The notes beneath the pieces are model-generated. The model saw only the letters and a program-made list of their open reading frames with translations. It had not been told where the DNA came from and searched no databases. From Candidozyma auris (lineage: Eukaryota; Ascomycota; Pichiomycetes; Serinales; Metschnikowiaceae): DNA of 64,000 nt. Position 1 is the first letter of the stretch, and every line of letters begins with the position of its first letter. The stretch is from contig NC_072816.1 of the NCBI RefSeq assembly GCF_003013715.1, positions 682,001-746,000 of the forward strand, read 5' to 3'. This document shows, piece after piece, positions 1 through 10,480 of this stretch. Both the position numbers and the translations under genes were made by a program.

Positions 1-1391
1 CGCCTAGAAATTGGAGGTGTGTGGCAGGAAGGGGAACAGAGAATGTAGGAACAAGTCAAACAAAGACAATAACAGGGAAGGTGACAGGCGACAATGGTAG
101 GGGCCTAAGATGGAGAAATTTAAATTGGATGAACTTGTAGATGGAGCAATCAGGGATATGGGGCCTGGAGATGGCATCGGGGAGGTAGCAAATAGGCAAC
201 GGGGCGCCGGGGCTGGAGGCGCTCGCCCGCCTGGTGGCTGCGAAAAGTCGGCGGCAGCCCACCAGGACCAGCGAGAGGCCCCAGCCCAAAGCACCAGCCA
301 GCGTGAAACACGATGGAGACCAAAATAGTACGATGATGAAAGTGCCGTCTGAGGAGGACGTGGCCGTGGAATTCCTTCAGCGTGGGTCCACCGCACTGGG
401 TGCTGCTGCTGCTGCTTCTGCTGCTGCTGTCGTCGATGCGCTTGTTGTTGCAATCGACGCAGCGACCTCCCTTGAACCCAAGTGCACAACACCCTGCCCT
501 ATCCAGCAAGAAAGGAGATGCAATTGTTGATTGCCTGCTTGTTTAGTGCCAAAATTTAGTACCACCACCCTTTGTGCTGCTTTCAGCCTCTTTCTGCCTC
601 TACCATCCAATTCCATCAAATTCCATCAGTGGCCATCGCCAATTCCTACTGCTTGGAGTCACTTGGGCAGCGCTCCACGCCGGCCGTGTGTATTTTTTCG
701 CCTGTTTGGGCGCGGGCTGGGATGTTTTCCCCGTGCGCCGACTTTGCGCCTCCATGTACCCTCAGCAAACGCTCGCTGTTTGCTCGCTGTTTGCTCGCTT
801 TGCTCACTTTTTCCCTCTGTTTGCTCGCTTTTCGCCTCTGTTTTTCCTCCCGCTTGTGCTCGCCTGCCCCCACTGGCCTTGCTGTTTTCGGCCGCCGCAA
901 GCGCGCCTCCTCCAGGCAAAAACCCCCTTTCCTGGGCCACTGGCGACCGACCTGAACCTCGAGAGCTACCGCTTGAGAGCAGAAGCTCAATTCTGATCTC
1001 TGGTCTTTTGCACTGTAATGTCACTATTTCTCTTGAAGAACATCAGCCACCAGTAAACTTAAATCCCATCGCTTAGGCCCCTCGTTTTCTCTTTTTTTCT
1101 TTTCTCGTCTGGGCAAGCGGCCGCCGGGCAACTGCCAAAAATAGCTCGTAACTGGTGCTTGGGCCCCCGCCTGCACATACCTGGTGCCATCAGACATTTC
1201 ACAATCAGAAAATTTTTTCCTCCTGGCTACCGTCCTGCACCGTCGTCGAGGCTGCTCGCGCCATCCAGAAAAGTCTCTCACCCTCGGGCGGCTTTGCCCA
1301 ACTATAAATACTGGCCCAATCCGCCTCACTTTGCCATTTCTCTTTTCTCTTCTTTCTTTATACTACAACCACAGTCACTCGCTTCTTCATA
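1..1391. other. 5' intergenic region, no gene supported
   Basis: No reading frame here resembles a protein; overlapping frames on both strands are low-complexity and contradict one another. A CTG/CAG trinucleotide tract lies near 400-440. Around 771-850 there is an imperfect repeat built on TTTGCTCGCTG. The last 100 bases are the CCW12 promoter. Confidence 0.5.
1301..1309 (+). promoter_or_regulatory. TATA box of the CCW12-like gene
   Basis: The sequence CTATAAATA lies about 85-90 bases upstream of the ATG at 1392. This is a normal TATA-to-start distance for a strongly expressed yeast cell-wall gene. A pyrimidine-rich leader follows it. Confidence 0.55.
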
Positions 1392-1823
1392 ATGCAATTC
1401 TCCACCGTCGCTGCTGCTTCTGCTCTCGCTGCCACCGTTGCCGCTGGCTACTCTAACGCCACCACCGTCACCACCGACGTTACCGTGACTGGCTACACCA
1501 CCTACTGCCCAGAGCCAACCGTCATCACCATCACCAAGTGTGAGGAGGTTTGCAAGCCAACCGAGATCACCGTGACTGAGGCCACCACCTTGACCGTCAC
1601 TGAGCCATGTGTTGTGCCAACCACCTACACCACTGCTTACCACACCACCACCTCCACTGTTCCATGTGAGGAGTGTGAGCACAAGCCAACCACTGTTGCT
1701 GGTGAGTCCACCAAGCCAGCTGAGTCCACCACCGCTGCTGTCTCCTCTTACGAGGGTGCTGCTGCCAAGAACGTTGCTGGTGCCGTTGCTGGTGTCGCTG
1801 CCGTTGCCGCTGCTTTGTTCTAA
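1392..1823 (+). CDS. CCW12: CCW12-like GPI-anchored cell wall mannoprotein
   Basis: This 143-residue protein has a secretory signal at residues 1-19 that opens with MQFSTVA, the same N-terminus as S. cerevisiae Ccw12. A Thr/Val-rich mature region follows, with an N-glycosylation site near residue 22 and several cysteines, including a TTYCP motif like Ccw12's TTWCP. It ends in a hydrophobic alanine/valine tail after SSYEGAAAK, the layout of a GPI-attachment signal. Ccw12 is a small abundant wall protein covalently linked to beta-1,3-glucan and needed for wall stability. Length matches the family (133 aa in S. cerevisiae). Codon choice is strongly biased (ACC, GTC, AAG), as expected for a highly expressed gene. 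It stands alone between long non-coding regions. Other small Sed1/Ccw-type wall proteins are possible alternatives. Confidence 0.85.
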   Translation: MQFSTVAAASALAATVAAGYSNATTVTTDVTVTGYTTYCPEPTVITITKCEEVCKPTEITVTEATTLTVTEPCVVPTTYTTAYHTTTSTVPCEECEHKPTTVAGESTKPAESTTAAVSSYEGAAAKNVAGAVAGVAAVAAALF

Positions 1824-2100
1824 GCATGACAGGGACTGTTTTTCTTTAAATAATAACTGACATGATCTCATTCTTTATATCTTGGTGAGCGTTGCACGCG
1901 CCTCCTCATTTCATTCGAACCATAGGTTACAGGGTTTTAATTTTTACATTTTTCTATATCATCGAATATTGTAGTGAGACATTTTGTGTAGTGGGCTTTT
2001 CGCTGAGGGGCTCGTTTCGAGATAGTACTGTGCATTCCCGCCCATCACCTGGTGCTACCTTCCCAAAGGGGCAAGGTCCTACCTGCGAATGATAGCAGCA

Positions 2101-2150
2101 CGCGCAGCGAGCGCAGCGAGCGCAGCCCGCGCAGGCCGCGCAGCCGGGGC
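2101..2150. repeat. GC-rich short tandem repeat (GCGCAGCGA-like)
   Basis: About five degenerate copies of GCGCAGCGA/GCGCAGCCC occur head to tail in an otherwise AT-richer intergenic stretch. The function is unknown. Confidence 0.6.
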
Positions 2151-2310
2151 TAAATGTCGCACGCTGTGTACAGGACAAAACAACAATGTCGGGCACCTCC
2201 TCTAAATTGCGCTTTGCAAAGCCGACATTCTGTCTCCCAATCCGGTTATAGAGCGGGAATATTCAACAAGGAGAACTTCAGTATGAGGTTCAGATTGATG
2301 AAGTAGCGTT

Positions 2311-2763
2311 TTATTTGGATGCCCCAAGCTGCCTTCGTACCCAGGTCCAGAGGGTCAGCTCGCCCTGCACACAGGAGCCAGCGTAGCCGAAAGTGAGGTG
2401 GGTGACATTCGCTAAGCGGCTTGAAAAAGGCCGAGGATCCAGCACCTTCCAGCGGAAGGGAAACATAAGTACCGAACAGAATAGGTGATTTCGCATGTAA
2501 AAGAAGGGATACGTAGTGCATGTAGGAGCCAGTGATTCCAATGATTCCAATGATTCCAGTGATTTCAGTGATTCCAGTGATTCCAGTGAAGTGAAGTTGG
2601 CCAAGATTGGTGTTTTCTCAATTCTATATTGGAAAAGTCGGCCGGAATTGGGGAGATTCCATTTTGGAATGAAGATTTCGTCTCGAAGCAATGGCTCTAA
2701 TTGCTCAGGTTGTGTGGATTCCTGATAGAGGTAGAGCTCGAAAAGAGATTGCGAATGCGTCAA
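2311..2763 (-). CDS. Doubtful 150-aa hypothetical ORF containing a minisatellite
   Basis: An uninterrupted 150-codon frame starts at an ATG. Its middle is a repeat of the triplet Leu-Glu-Ser encoded by the 9-bp minisatellite. The N-terminal third is acidic and aromatic, and the C-terminal third has no family resemblance I recognise. The plus strand of the same repeat is also open and encodes Asp-Ser-Asn/Ser triplets. The openness may therefore be a by-product of a repeat whose unit is a multiple of three. No expression signal decides it. Confidence 0.15.
   Translation of the reverse strand: MTHSQSLFELYLYQESTQPEQLEPLLRDEIFIPKWNLPNSGRLFQYRIEKTPILANFTSLESLESLKSLESLESLESLAPTCTTYPFFYMRNHLFCSVLMFPFRWKVLDPRPFSSRLANVTHLTFGYAGSCVQGELTLWTWVRRQLGASK
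2531..2590. repeat. 9-bp minisatellite (AGTGATTCC)
   Basis: Six near-perfect copies of AGTGATTCC or AATGATTCC follow one another. The unit length keeps frames open on both strands. Confidence 0.85.
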
Positions 2764-3274
2764 TGAAGAGCAATTGACAATTTGAAGTGAGCGCTGGAGG
2801 TTGGAGGAAGTTTCAAGAAGTCGATGTCGACATGACTATTTGCTCGTGACAGCGAAGTGTTTTAATGACCCAGGAATTTTGAAATCTTAAGCGATAGCTC
2901 TTTCATTTTTCTTCTTCTTCTTCTTTTTTTTCTTGTTTTGAAATTGAAGCAACTCTGAGGTTCTCAACTAGAGTCTCTCAGAGACCAGTCATTAATGGTC
3001 ATGAAGCGGCGCTCAAAATTTGGAGTGCATTTGGGGCCATTAACAGCTCCACAATGAAGTCACAGTGGCCCCGATCAGGTAGCCATTGTATATACTGTGA
3101 TACTAGCTCTACTGAAATTTCAATGGCTGTTTTCTTGTACCTTTCTTTATGAGCCTGCGAATGGTTGCAAAAATGTCGTCGCTTGGTCAGTGGACCCACC
3201 CCACGGCATCTTCATACAAAGCCCCGATTAACCAAACTTGATAGCGTATATCAAATCTTCACCTTATTTCCAGC

Positions 3275-3550
3275 TCAGCGGTATCTTTTGTATTTCAATT
3301 TGACCATCTCGGGCAAAGTTGACTCGACCTTTGCTGACGCAGCCACGACATTGTCGCAACCATTTCCAGAGGCCCATGCCCCAACTGCAACAGCCTTATA
3401 ACAAGCGCCGAAATACATGATACCTCGGTGACAATTCACGCTTCTGGAAATTTTCATAGCATTCTCAGTGCATGGGCCAAAACGGGATCGAGCTTCTGGA
3501 TGCCAGTCCACCTCGCAGCCATAGTAACTGCAAGGGTAGTATGTCTTCAA
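3275..3550 (-). pseudogene. Cysteine-containing coding-like frame, possibly broken gene
   Basis: A 91-codon minus-strand frame has six cysteines and an aromatic/Gly-rich centre (residues 36-60) that looks more protein-like than its surroundings. After its stop, another coding-like stretch continues on the same strand to 2999, separated by further stops. I recognise no family. It could be a small secreted protein, the remains of a longer gene, or chance. Confidence 0.2.
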
Positions 3551-4205
3551 GATGTGTTTTTTTGTGATGGGTAATCATTGACCAGATAATTAGCGAATTG
3601 TTTACTCCCTGCATTTCTCTCATTTCTTGATTATTTTTTTTATTTTTTTATTTTTTTTATTTTTTTATAAATACAGAGTAGACTCACACGAAGAGTTGGG
3701 ACGTTGAAGATCGGAGATTGAGGACAGTTATGAGGGTCAGGAGCACATTGCAGTTTGTGTAATTGTCCACTTGGGTTGTCCACAAGAAAAAAGGTTGCAA
3801 TTGATTTACGGGCAAGAAAAGACCATTTTTCACTTATTACCCTCATTGTCAAAGATCTTTACCAAAATTATGGTCGCAAGGTGTTACTTGGTCGAGAAAA
3901 TACTGCTCTTTCCCTAAAGTACTCTACTTACTTTTGCGAATACACTTTTGCAAGTTTACAACGTCACAGAAGAACCCAGCACCAGCAAACAAGACCAGGG
4001 ACCTGACAATTGGTTCATCATTTCCCAAGCATATTTTTGACCATGGAGAGCTCCATCCCGTGGCTGCAAAATTGGTCCCGTTTCGGCACATGACTTGTAT
4101 CACGTGCCACAATCATCATTGTAGATTTCCCACTGCAACATATCTCGGTTTCCTGGATTGACATTTTCGAAGCTTCAGCTCAATTTTCCCGATTCAGCCT
4201 CCATC

Positions 4206-7200
4206 ATGTCTTCAGAGGAGCTAGCGCAGTTCCCTGCTACAAGTCGTTTTTTCCGCAGGTATCCAGGCGACCCACAAGACCCGAACCACAATCGCCAGCC
4301 CAAGTCGATCCTTCTCAGCAGCTCTGGCTCCAACTCTCTGCCCTTCAGCTCGCCCCAGACACGTCCACGACAAACTTATCCAATCAACTTGTTTAATCTT
4401 CCCAATAGAATCAGTCTAGATGAAAAACTCCCCCCTCACCTTCCCCACAAGGGAGCCCAAGAAATCCCTGTTTTTCACTATAACCCATCCACCATGAGCG
4501 ACCCAGTCCTGTTTGTGGAGTCTGTCAAGGAGGCAGGTCAAAAACACGGTGCAGTGAAGCTCATAATGCCTGAGAGCTTTAACAGCTCGGCTAGAACGAA
4601 CTTTCAGATTAACCCTGACACATTTCAGTTCAAGACGAACCGTATATTGGCCAACCCCAAGGAAAACGAGATATTGACACGCCTTCGTTTCTACAATGAG
4701 CTCATAAACTACCATCTCAACGTGCTGCGCTCCGGTGGCCCAGAGCTGGCCCAACAGCCCGAGGTACATTCTTCAAAGGTCGAAGAGTCCAATATACCAC
4801 TTGCATCTCCTACCGCTGACCCTGGCGTGTCTCCTGCTACTGATGTTTCTTCTACTCAGATAAAAGAAGAGGCTACAAAGCTGACATCTTCAAGAAGCAG
4901 AATCCCTCCGTTTTTGCAGAAGCTACCGATGATGGACAAACGCCCTCTTGACTTGTTTGATCTCTTTCGTCTCGTAATCATGAGAGGCGGCTACACGGAG
5001 GTTATCAACAGAAAGCTTTGGGCTCAGATTGGCAGAGAGTTAGGTTACAAGGGCAAAATCACAAGCAGCCTAAGTAGCTCTCTCAAGATATCTTATGCCA
5101 AGATTCTTCATCCGTTAGAGATGTTTTTGGGAAATAGGTGCATAGAAGTAGCAGGCCTCGCTGAGGGTGCAATTCCAGAAGTTGAGGAGCCTGCTGCAAA
5201 GAAAAGAAAGGTGGAGTCTCTGGCTCCCCTACTTCTTGGATCCGCTAAGGAATATAGAAGATCGATTCGTGCCAAAGCTGCGAAGGGACTTCTTCTAAAT
5301 CAGCCTCACTTGATCGATATCAAACCTCCACTTTTATTTTCGACGGCACAAGAAAGTGCTCCTACAAGTCAACCTACGCCAGAGGGCCCAACAAAATCGT
5401 CCAAGAACTCAACATATTATTCTCTTACACCCGCTGCACAAGTTAACAATTATCTCAAGTGGCTAAGTACCCACGCAGCCGATCTACAAGATGCCGCAAG
5501 GCACGAGCCAAATGGCAAGTCTGCATCGATATACTCTTTAAGACAGTTCATTGAGAAAGATTGCAAATTTCAAGAGGTTTTGATATCGTCTAACCCAACA
5601 GTATTTGGAATCAGCAGTGATCGCTCGCTCCATACATCAGTAAATATACCGAGTCAGTATAGCGGGTTTCAGATTAGCGAGGAATCTAAGCCTGTATCTC
5701 CTGAAGCCATGGAAGACATATTCTGGCAACGTGTTTGTCGTGAAGGTGTGGATGATCTTTTGGATGGCTTGAAGATTGAAAACGGCACTTCTTTGTTGGG
5801 CTTGAGCAACGGGTCGGGTTTTCTCAGAATCGGTGACGACTTCAGCAATTACAAGTCACATCTCAGCGCCAACAGCTACCCCAGCACAAGCACCCTTTCG
5901 TCCGGATCTGATTTACTGTCGAGATTTCCCGACCACATGTCTGCTACGAGCAGCAAAAGCGGCACCCCAACCCCAGCAGATACCCCACTTGTCCAATCAG
6001 CGAGGACCTCTTTCAATGGAAGCAGTGAATATCAAAGTACTAGCTCAAGTCATAGCGAGTCACTCATTCTCAATTGTCATCCTTACATCTCACGAACTAT
6101 CGGCAATTCGCTAGCACCATTCAACATACACAACATTCCTTCTTTGCCCAACTCTCTTCTTGCAGCCTTTTCGGCTCATGACGTTCAAAATTCAGATATA
6201 TTTAACTCACAGATGAGTGTCGGAATGACATTTAGCACAGAAAATTGGCACTGTGAGGACCACTTTTTGCAGAGATGTAATTACCATTTTTTTGGAAGAA
6301 GCAAACGCTGGTACTTCATACCAGAACTGGATTTCAAGAAATTCGAAGAGCTCTTGAAAGATATCAATTCGCTTAATAGATTCAACAAAGTTCACATGAA
6401 CAGCAATGTCAACAGTTGGCAAATTCCTGAGCTCAGAAAATACTTCAAGTCAGAAGACGAGACGCTCAATTTCGAATTTGAATGTCTTTTTAATTCTTTG
6501 GAGAACATGATCAACCCATTTCCTGAGGTACGTGCAGTGATGAATGATCCTGAATTCCAAAGGATTATAGACTTTAATAAGTCCAAGAACGATGGGATTA
6601 ACCTAAACCAAGAGTTCTTAGTTAGTCCAGATATGCTTGAAAGCAGAGGTATACGATTCACCACGACTCTTCAAAAACCAGGAGAATTCATTTTCAAGTT
6701 CCCAAAAACATACTCATCATCCATTTCCTTGGGTTTGAACATTTGCGAAGAAGTTAGCCTTGCAACAAAATCCTGGCTAGATTACGCACTTGAAGGAGAG
6801 CAATGGTTGAAACGACAAGGTATTCTCCCTGGAATCTCCGTCTTCAAGCTACTCGTAAACCTTGCAAATTTGTATGAGAGCAACTTTGGGAATTTTGATT
6901 CCGAGACGTACAATAAGGCTCTGGAATGGTTTGACAAGCTTGTGGAGCGAGAATTGTCTTTGAGGAGCCAGGTCAGGTCACGACTTAAAATGAAAGAGAT
7001 CGCCATTGAGGACCGAAGTTCTAACGACGCAGATTGTGTTGCAGATGATACCTTGGAAAATGTGTTTCCTACAAAAATTGTTGTCACGAATGTCAAAGAT
7101 TCTAAGCAATTCTCCATGTCTCCCGAAAGTTTTTTAGATTACTTTGATACCTTGGAGCTTCAAAAGAAGCAGCAATCAAACATTGGCATTCAACTTCCAG

Positions 7201-10200
7201 ACCTTATTTCATCATCAAATCACAGAGTTGAGCTTCATGTTTTCTTATCAGACGATCGTTTAAGAGCTCTACAAAAAATCTTGAAAGGATACTCAATAGA
7301 GTTTGATGATTGGATTGCCAACTTTGAGAAATTGATGAAGGAAGAGGAGGAAGTGCCCTTGAAAACATATAGAATCTTGCTCAACGACGGGCAAAAGATA
7401 TTATCTGCCTTGTCCGGGGCTCATCCAAAATTCAAGCGATTCGTTGCGAATGGCCCGAAATCTCTAGAGGACATTGATCGCGAGAAGAAGATTGAGTACT
7501 TTCAAGGATGCCTTGAAAATCTAAATCAATACGTGACTTACTGTAATGACATCATTGAAGAGTGTCAAATGGTTTTGTCACTCAAGCACCAGCAGCGGAT
7601 CAGAGGTGCAACAGAAAATAAAGTCCCACAAGAACAAGGAAAACAGGGAAATTTATCTACTCTCTTGGATCTCGCGAATAGGATCCTTAAGCTCAATTTC
7701 CACGCCCCTGAGTTTGAGCAGATCATAGAATTCAGAAACGAAATCCAAAATTTTGATCGTGCGTGCAGAAATTTGATTTCGAAATCAAATGTCCAAGTTG
7801 CAGAGCTAAATGACATGATCAACCTTGGAACATCATTTGGCATAAAATTACCAATTCTTGACTTCTTGATTCGTCTCAGGGACAGAGAAGTGTGGATTAA
7901 AACGTTCAACACTCTATTTGAGGGAGGTGATCCATTCGCTGGCAAAAAGGACGTGTATTCACTTTCTCATCTCGAAGAGCTACACAGTGAAGGCATGCGT
8001 GTTCTTAGCGCTGACGACTTACCCAAGTTACAGCAGGTTGATGCCTATCTTCGCGAGGGAAAGCAATATGAAATCAAAGTAAAGGAATTTCTCAGCAAGA
8101 ACAAGAAGCTCAATACTGTGGACCTCAATGATTTGGAAGAATTGCTAGTGGATATGGAGGAGCGAGCAAAAGAAAGTGGCGAGAGAAGGCTTTTTGTATA
8201 TATCGAGTTCTATCACAAGCTTGTGAACTTGAAGGCGCAAACACCATTAATCAAACTTTCGCAAAATTATTCGACAGAGACACCGTCATTATTGGCTATG
8301 AAACAACTCATGGGAGATCTCGAGAAATCGGATTACGACTTTGACGCAGGCGACTTGAAGGATGATCTCGACAAATCAAATAAATGGGTAGACGACTTGT
8401 GGGCTGCATTCAAAAAAATACAGGCACCTTTTGGGAACAGAGCGAGACTTGAGTGTGATCCGCAATCTTTAAAGCAAGCAGTGAACACAGACTTGGTAAA
8501 AAAGATTACCTTGATCCAGAATAAAGTTTCAACAAACCTCTCTGGAAATGATGTGGATCCTTTTGAAAGGTCCGGTGGATATCTTTTCCTCAAAGATATT
8601 GATGCACCGTATGACGAGAAGCAGCCTTTGAGATACTGTATCTGCCGAGAATTTGAAGATGGCATAATGATCGAGTGTGATAAATGCCATGAGTGGTATC
8701 ATATTTTTTGCGTGAAAGAGAAACTGGAGATTGAACAGAATGACGATACTTATACCTGTCCCACTTGTGTTTCGTTGGAAAGAGAGTCCATTCTTCCTGA
8801 GTTCGCCAAGGAGAGAATCACCGATAAAGCCATTGATGATTTTGTTGCTTCTGGGGAGGCATTAAAGGTGAAGCCGGTGAGTGAACTTAAGGAATTGAAG
8901 AAGCTTAAAGAACAACTTGACCGGTTTAAGCAAACATTCACTTCAGAAGGATGGCAAAAGAAACAGACTGCCATTCTGGTTCACTTCGAAGCTTTCAGGT
9001 TTAGAAAGGTGTTTGGCTCTCCAGTTTTAATCACCTCCGTATATGAGGTGCTCTTGTCGTTTTTGAAAGACAATAGCGTGGTGCTATTCTCAGCTACCGT
9101 GAATGTTTCGCAAGAAAATGGTATTGAGACCCAACAAGGCGATGAGAAGATGACAGTCGAGCCTCTGTCTCTGGAAATTCGGGACACAGAAGTTGAGAGA
9201 GGTTCCCAAACTGCTCCTTACAAGTCTGCAAATGTCGTACATAATAGCCCCCTGGAGAACGACAATGCATCACCCATCTCAAAGGAAGCACCAACTGATA
9301 CAACGGATTTCAGAATTCATGGATTGGTACTTCCTCTGCAAGCTGTTGAAGAGGGATCTTCAATCCAGGATACGATGCCACAGACTCGTCCACCAATCAG
9401 TCCAAGTGAAAGAGCAGCACTAGTTGTCCCCTCTAAGGTCGCAGGAGCTGAGACAATTTCGCAGCCAGATAAGGAGATGGCAAACGATAGTGTAGCGGAT
9501 AAAAGTCAGGAGCAGCACAATACTCCACAATTTGATGTGCCTAGTATTGTTGATACAAAAATGCCTGATGAGAGAATCTCACAGCAGGCTAATCCGCCTG
9601 ATGAAGCCGTGGAGGCGACTTCAACTCTGGGCAAGTCTGTCGTGGAATTAGAAAGCTCAAACGATGATCATCACAGGGGCCAACCACAGTCGCAAGTCCA
9701 ACTCGACAGTGCTTCTACTAGTGACACAGATATCCGTCATCCAAATAAAGCTGAGTCAACTATTACTTTAACAAAAGACTGCCTGGTGTCTGAGGAACAG
9801 GACAAGGCTCTGGCTTACACTGATCTGCATCAGCAGGAACTGGGAACAAAAGCGCCCATGGAACGCCATGTCGAAGCAAGTGCGGTGCCTATCAAGTCAA
9901 ATACTTCTCAAATTGAGCAAAATTTTCCCGAGTTGGCGCAGCATATTTCCAGGGACGAGCACCAGCTGGAGCCTCTACAGACACAAGATGGAGAGTCCAA
10001 ACTGCCACTCAAGCTGACATCGCCGCTGGATCTTCCCGATCATCTGCATCCAGACATCTCGAGCAGTCGTTCCTCAGAGCGTCCTGATGATGGCTCTTCC
10101 AAATCGTTGCCAAGCGTGAATCCCCCCTCCGCTGCACCTATCTCGAATACACCATCCTCTGCTCCTGCGTCGTCTAATGAGCCTGGAGATGACACTTTTT

Positions 10201-10409
10201 TGGCTTCTTTGGCGGCTGATTTTCCTAATGCTTCAGCTTACCCAGACACCACCTATGTTGACCAATCACTCCCCATGATCGCAGGATCAGACAGCAAGAG
10301 GGATATACAATCCGCAGAAGGTACTCGTGAAAATGTTTCTTCTGATGTACTCGGCGAGATTCTTTTGGCAGAAATTGGAGACGAGAAGAATGAGGAGGAT
10401 CTGAGTTGA
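4206..10409 (+). CDS. ECM5: ECM5-like JmjN/ARID/JmjC/PHD chromatin protein
   Basis: This 2067-residue protein starts at the ATG at 4206; the frame runs a little further upstream but without an ATG. In order it has a JmjN segment (about 86-125), an ARID DNA-binding domain (about 232-310), a JmjC domain (about 640-860), a long helical PLU-1-like region and a PHD zinc finger (about 1475-1523, starting RYCICREFEDG). That order is the KDM5/Lid2/Ecm5 architecture. In the JmjC domain the first two iron ligands remain (WHCEDH, His682 and Glu684). The conserved distal histidine of KDM5 proteins is replaced by serine near residue 837 (TYSSS for YHSGF), so demethylase activity is unlikely, as described for S. 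cerevisiae Ecm5, a subunit of the Snt2C complex with Rpd3. The C-terminal 500 residues are an acidic Ser/Pro-rich tail, making it much longer than S. cerevisiae Ecm5 (about 1400 aa). Confidence 0.9.
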   Translation: MSSEELAQFPATSRFFRRYPGDPQDPNHNRQPKSILLSSSGSNSLPFSSPQTRPRQTYPINLFNLPNRISLDEKLPPHLPHKGAQEIPVFHYNPSTMSDPVLFVESVKEAGQKHGAVKLIMPESFNSSARTNFQINPDTFQFKTNRILANPKENEILTRLRFYNELINYHLNVLRSGGPELAQQPEVHSSKVEESNIPLASPTADPGVSPATDVSSTQIKEEATKLTSSRSRIPPFLQKLPMMDKRPLDLFDLFRLVIMRGGYTEVINRKLWAQIGRELGYKGKITSSLSSSLKISYAKILHPLEMFLGNRCIEVAGLAEGAIPEVEEPAAKKRKVESLAPLLLGSAKEYRRSIRAKAAKGLLLNQPHLIDIKPPLLFSTAQESAPTSQPTPEGPTKSSKNSTYYSLTPAAQVNNYLKWLSTHAADLQDAARHEPNGKSASIYSLRQFIEKDCKFQEVLISSNPTVFGISSDRSLHTSVNIPSQYSGFQISEESKPVSPEAMEDIFWQRVCREGVDDLLDGLKIENGTSLLGLSNGSGFLRIGDDFSNYKSHLSANSYPSTSTLSSGSDLLSRFPDHMSATSSKSGTPTPADTPLVQSARTSFNGSSEYQSTSSSHSESLILNCHPYISRTIGNSLAPFNIHNIPSLPNSLLAAFSAHDVQNSDIFNSQMSVGMTFSTENWHCEDHFLQRCNYHFFGRSKRWYFIPELDFKKFEELLKDINSLNRFNKVHMNSNVNSWQIPELRKYFKSEDETLNFEFECLFNSLENMINPFPEVRAVMNDPEFQRIIDFNKSKNDGINLNQEFLVSPDMLESRGIRFTTTLQKPGEFIFKFPKTYSSSISLGLNICEEVSLATKSWLDYALEGEQWLKRQGILPGISVFKLLVNLANLYESNFGNFDSETYNKALEWFDKLVERELSLRSQVRSRLKMKEIAIEDRSSNDADCVADDTLENVFPTKIVVTNVKDSKQFSMSPESFLDYFDTLELQKKQQSNIGIQLPDLISSSNHRVELHVFLSDDRLRALQKILKGYSIEFDDWIANFEKLMKEEEEVPLKTYRILLNDGQKILSALSGAHPKFKRFVANGPKSLEDIDREKKIEYFQGCLENLNQYVTYCNDIIEECQMVLSLKHQQRIRGATENKVPQEQGKQGNLSTLLDLANRILKLNFHAPEFEQIIEFRNEIQNFDRACRNLISKSNVQVAELNDMINLGTSFGIKLPILDFLIRLRDREVWIKTFNTLFEGGDPFAGKKDVYSLSHLEELHSEGMRVLSADDLPKLQQVDAYLREGKQYEIKVKEFLSKNKKLNTVDLNDLEELLVDMEERAKESGERRLFVYIEFYHKLVNLKAQTPLIKLSQNYSTETPSLLAMKQLMGDLEKSDYDFDAGDLKDDLDKSNKWVDDLWAAFKKIQAPFGNRARLECDPQSLKQAVNTDLVKKITLIQNKVSTNLSGNDVDPFERSGGYLFLKDIDAPYDEKQPLRYCICREFEDGIMIECDKCHEWYHIFCVKEKLEIEQNDDTYTCPTCVSLERESILPEFAKERITDKAIDDFVASGEALKVKPVSELKELKKLKEQLDRFKQTFTSEGWQKKQTAILVHFEAFRFRKVFGSPVLITSVYEVLLSFLKDNSVVLFSATVNVSQENGIETQQGDEKMTVEPLSLEIRDTEVERGSQTAPYKSANVVHNSPLENDNASPISKEAPTDTTDFRIHGLVLPLQAVEEGSSIQDTMPQTRPPISPSERAALVVPSKVAGAETISQPDKEMANDSVADKSQEQHNTPQFDVPSIVDTKMPDERISQQANPPDEAVEATSTLGKSVVELESSNDDHHRGQPQSQVQLDSASTSDTDIRHPNKAESTITLTKDCLVSEEQDKALAYTDLHQQELGTKAPMERHVEASAVPIKSNTSQIEQNFPELAQHISRDEHQLEPLQTQDGESKLPLKLTSPLDLPDHLHPDISSSRSSERPDDGSSKSLPSVNPPSAAPISNTPSSAPASSNEPGDDTFLASLAADFPNASAYPDTTYVDQSLPMIAGSDSKRDIQSAEGTRENVSSDVLGEILLAEIGDEKNEEDLS

Positions 10410-10480
10410 TTTTCGCAGCCATTCCTGAATACGCGAATACTGAAAAACATCAACACTTCTATCTTGTATTCACAGAGCCC

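Larger units (their letters stand above)
1824..4205. other. Intergenic region with repeats and doubtful frames
   Basis: The 2.4 kb between CCW12 and ECM5 holds no recognised gene. It contains a GC-rich GCGCAGCGA repeat (2101-2150), a 9-bp minisatellite (2531-2590), a cysteine-containing minus-strand frame (2999-3550) and T-rich tracts at 3629-3670. A CACGTG at 4101-4106 lies 100 bases before the ECM5 start and may be a Cbf1-type site. Confidence 0.5.

Noticed and set aside
4..509. Long frames on both strands at the left edge
   Set aside because: They overlap one another, are rich in low-complexity residues and show no family motif.
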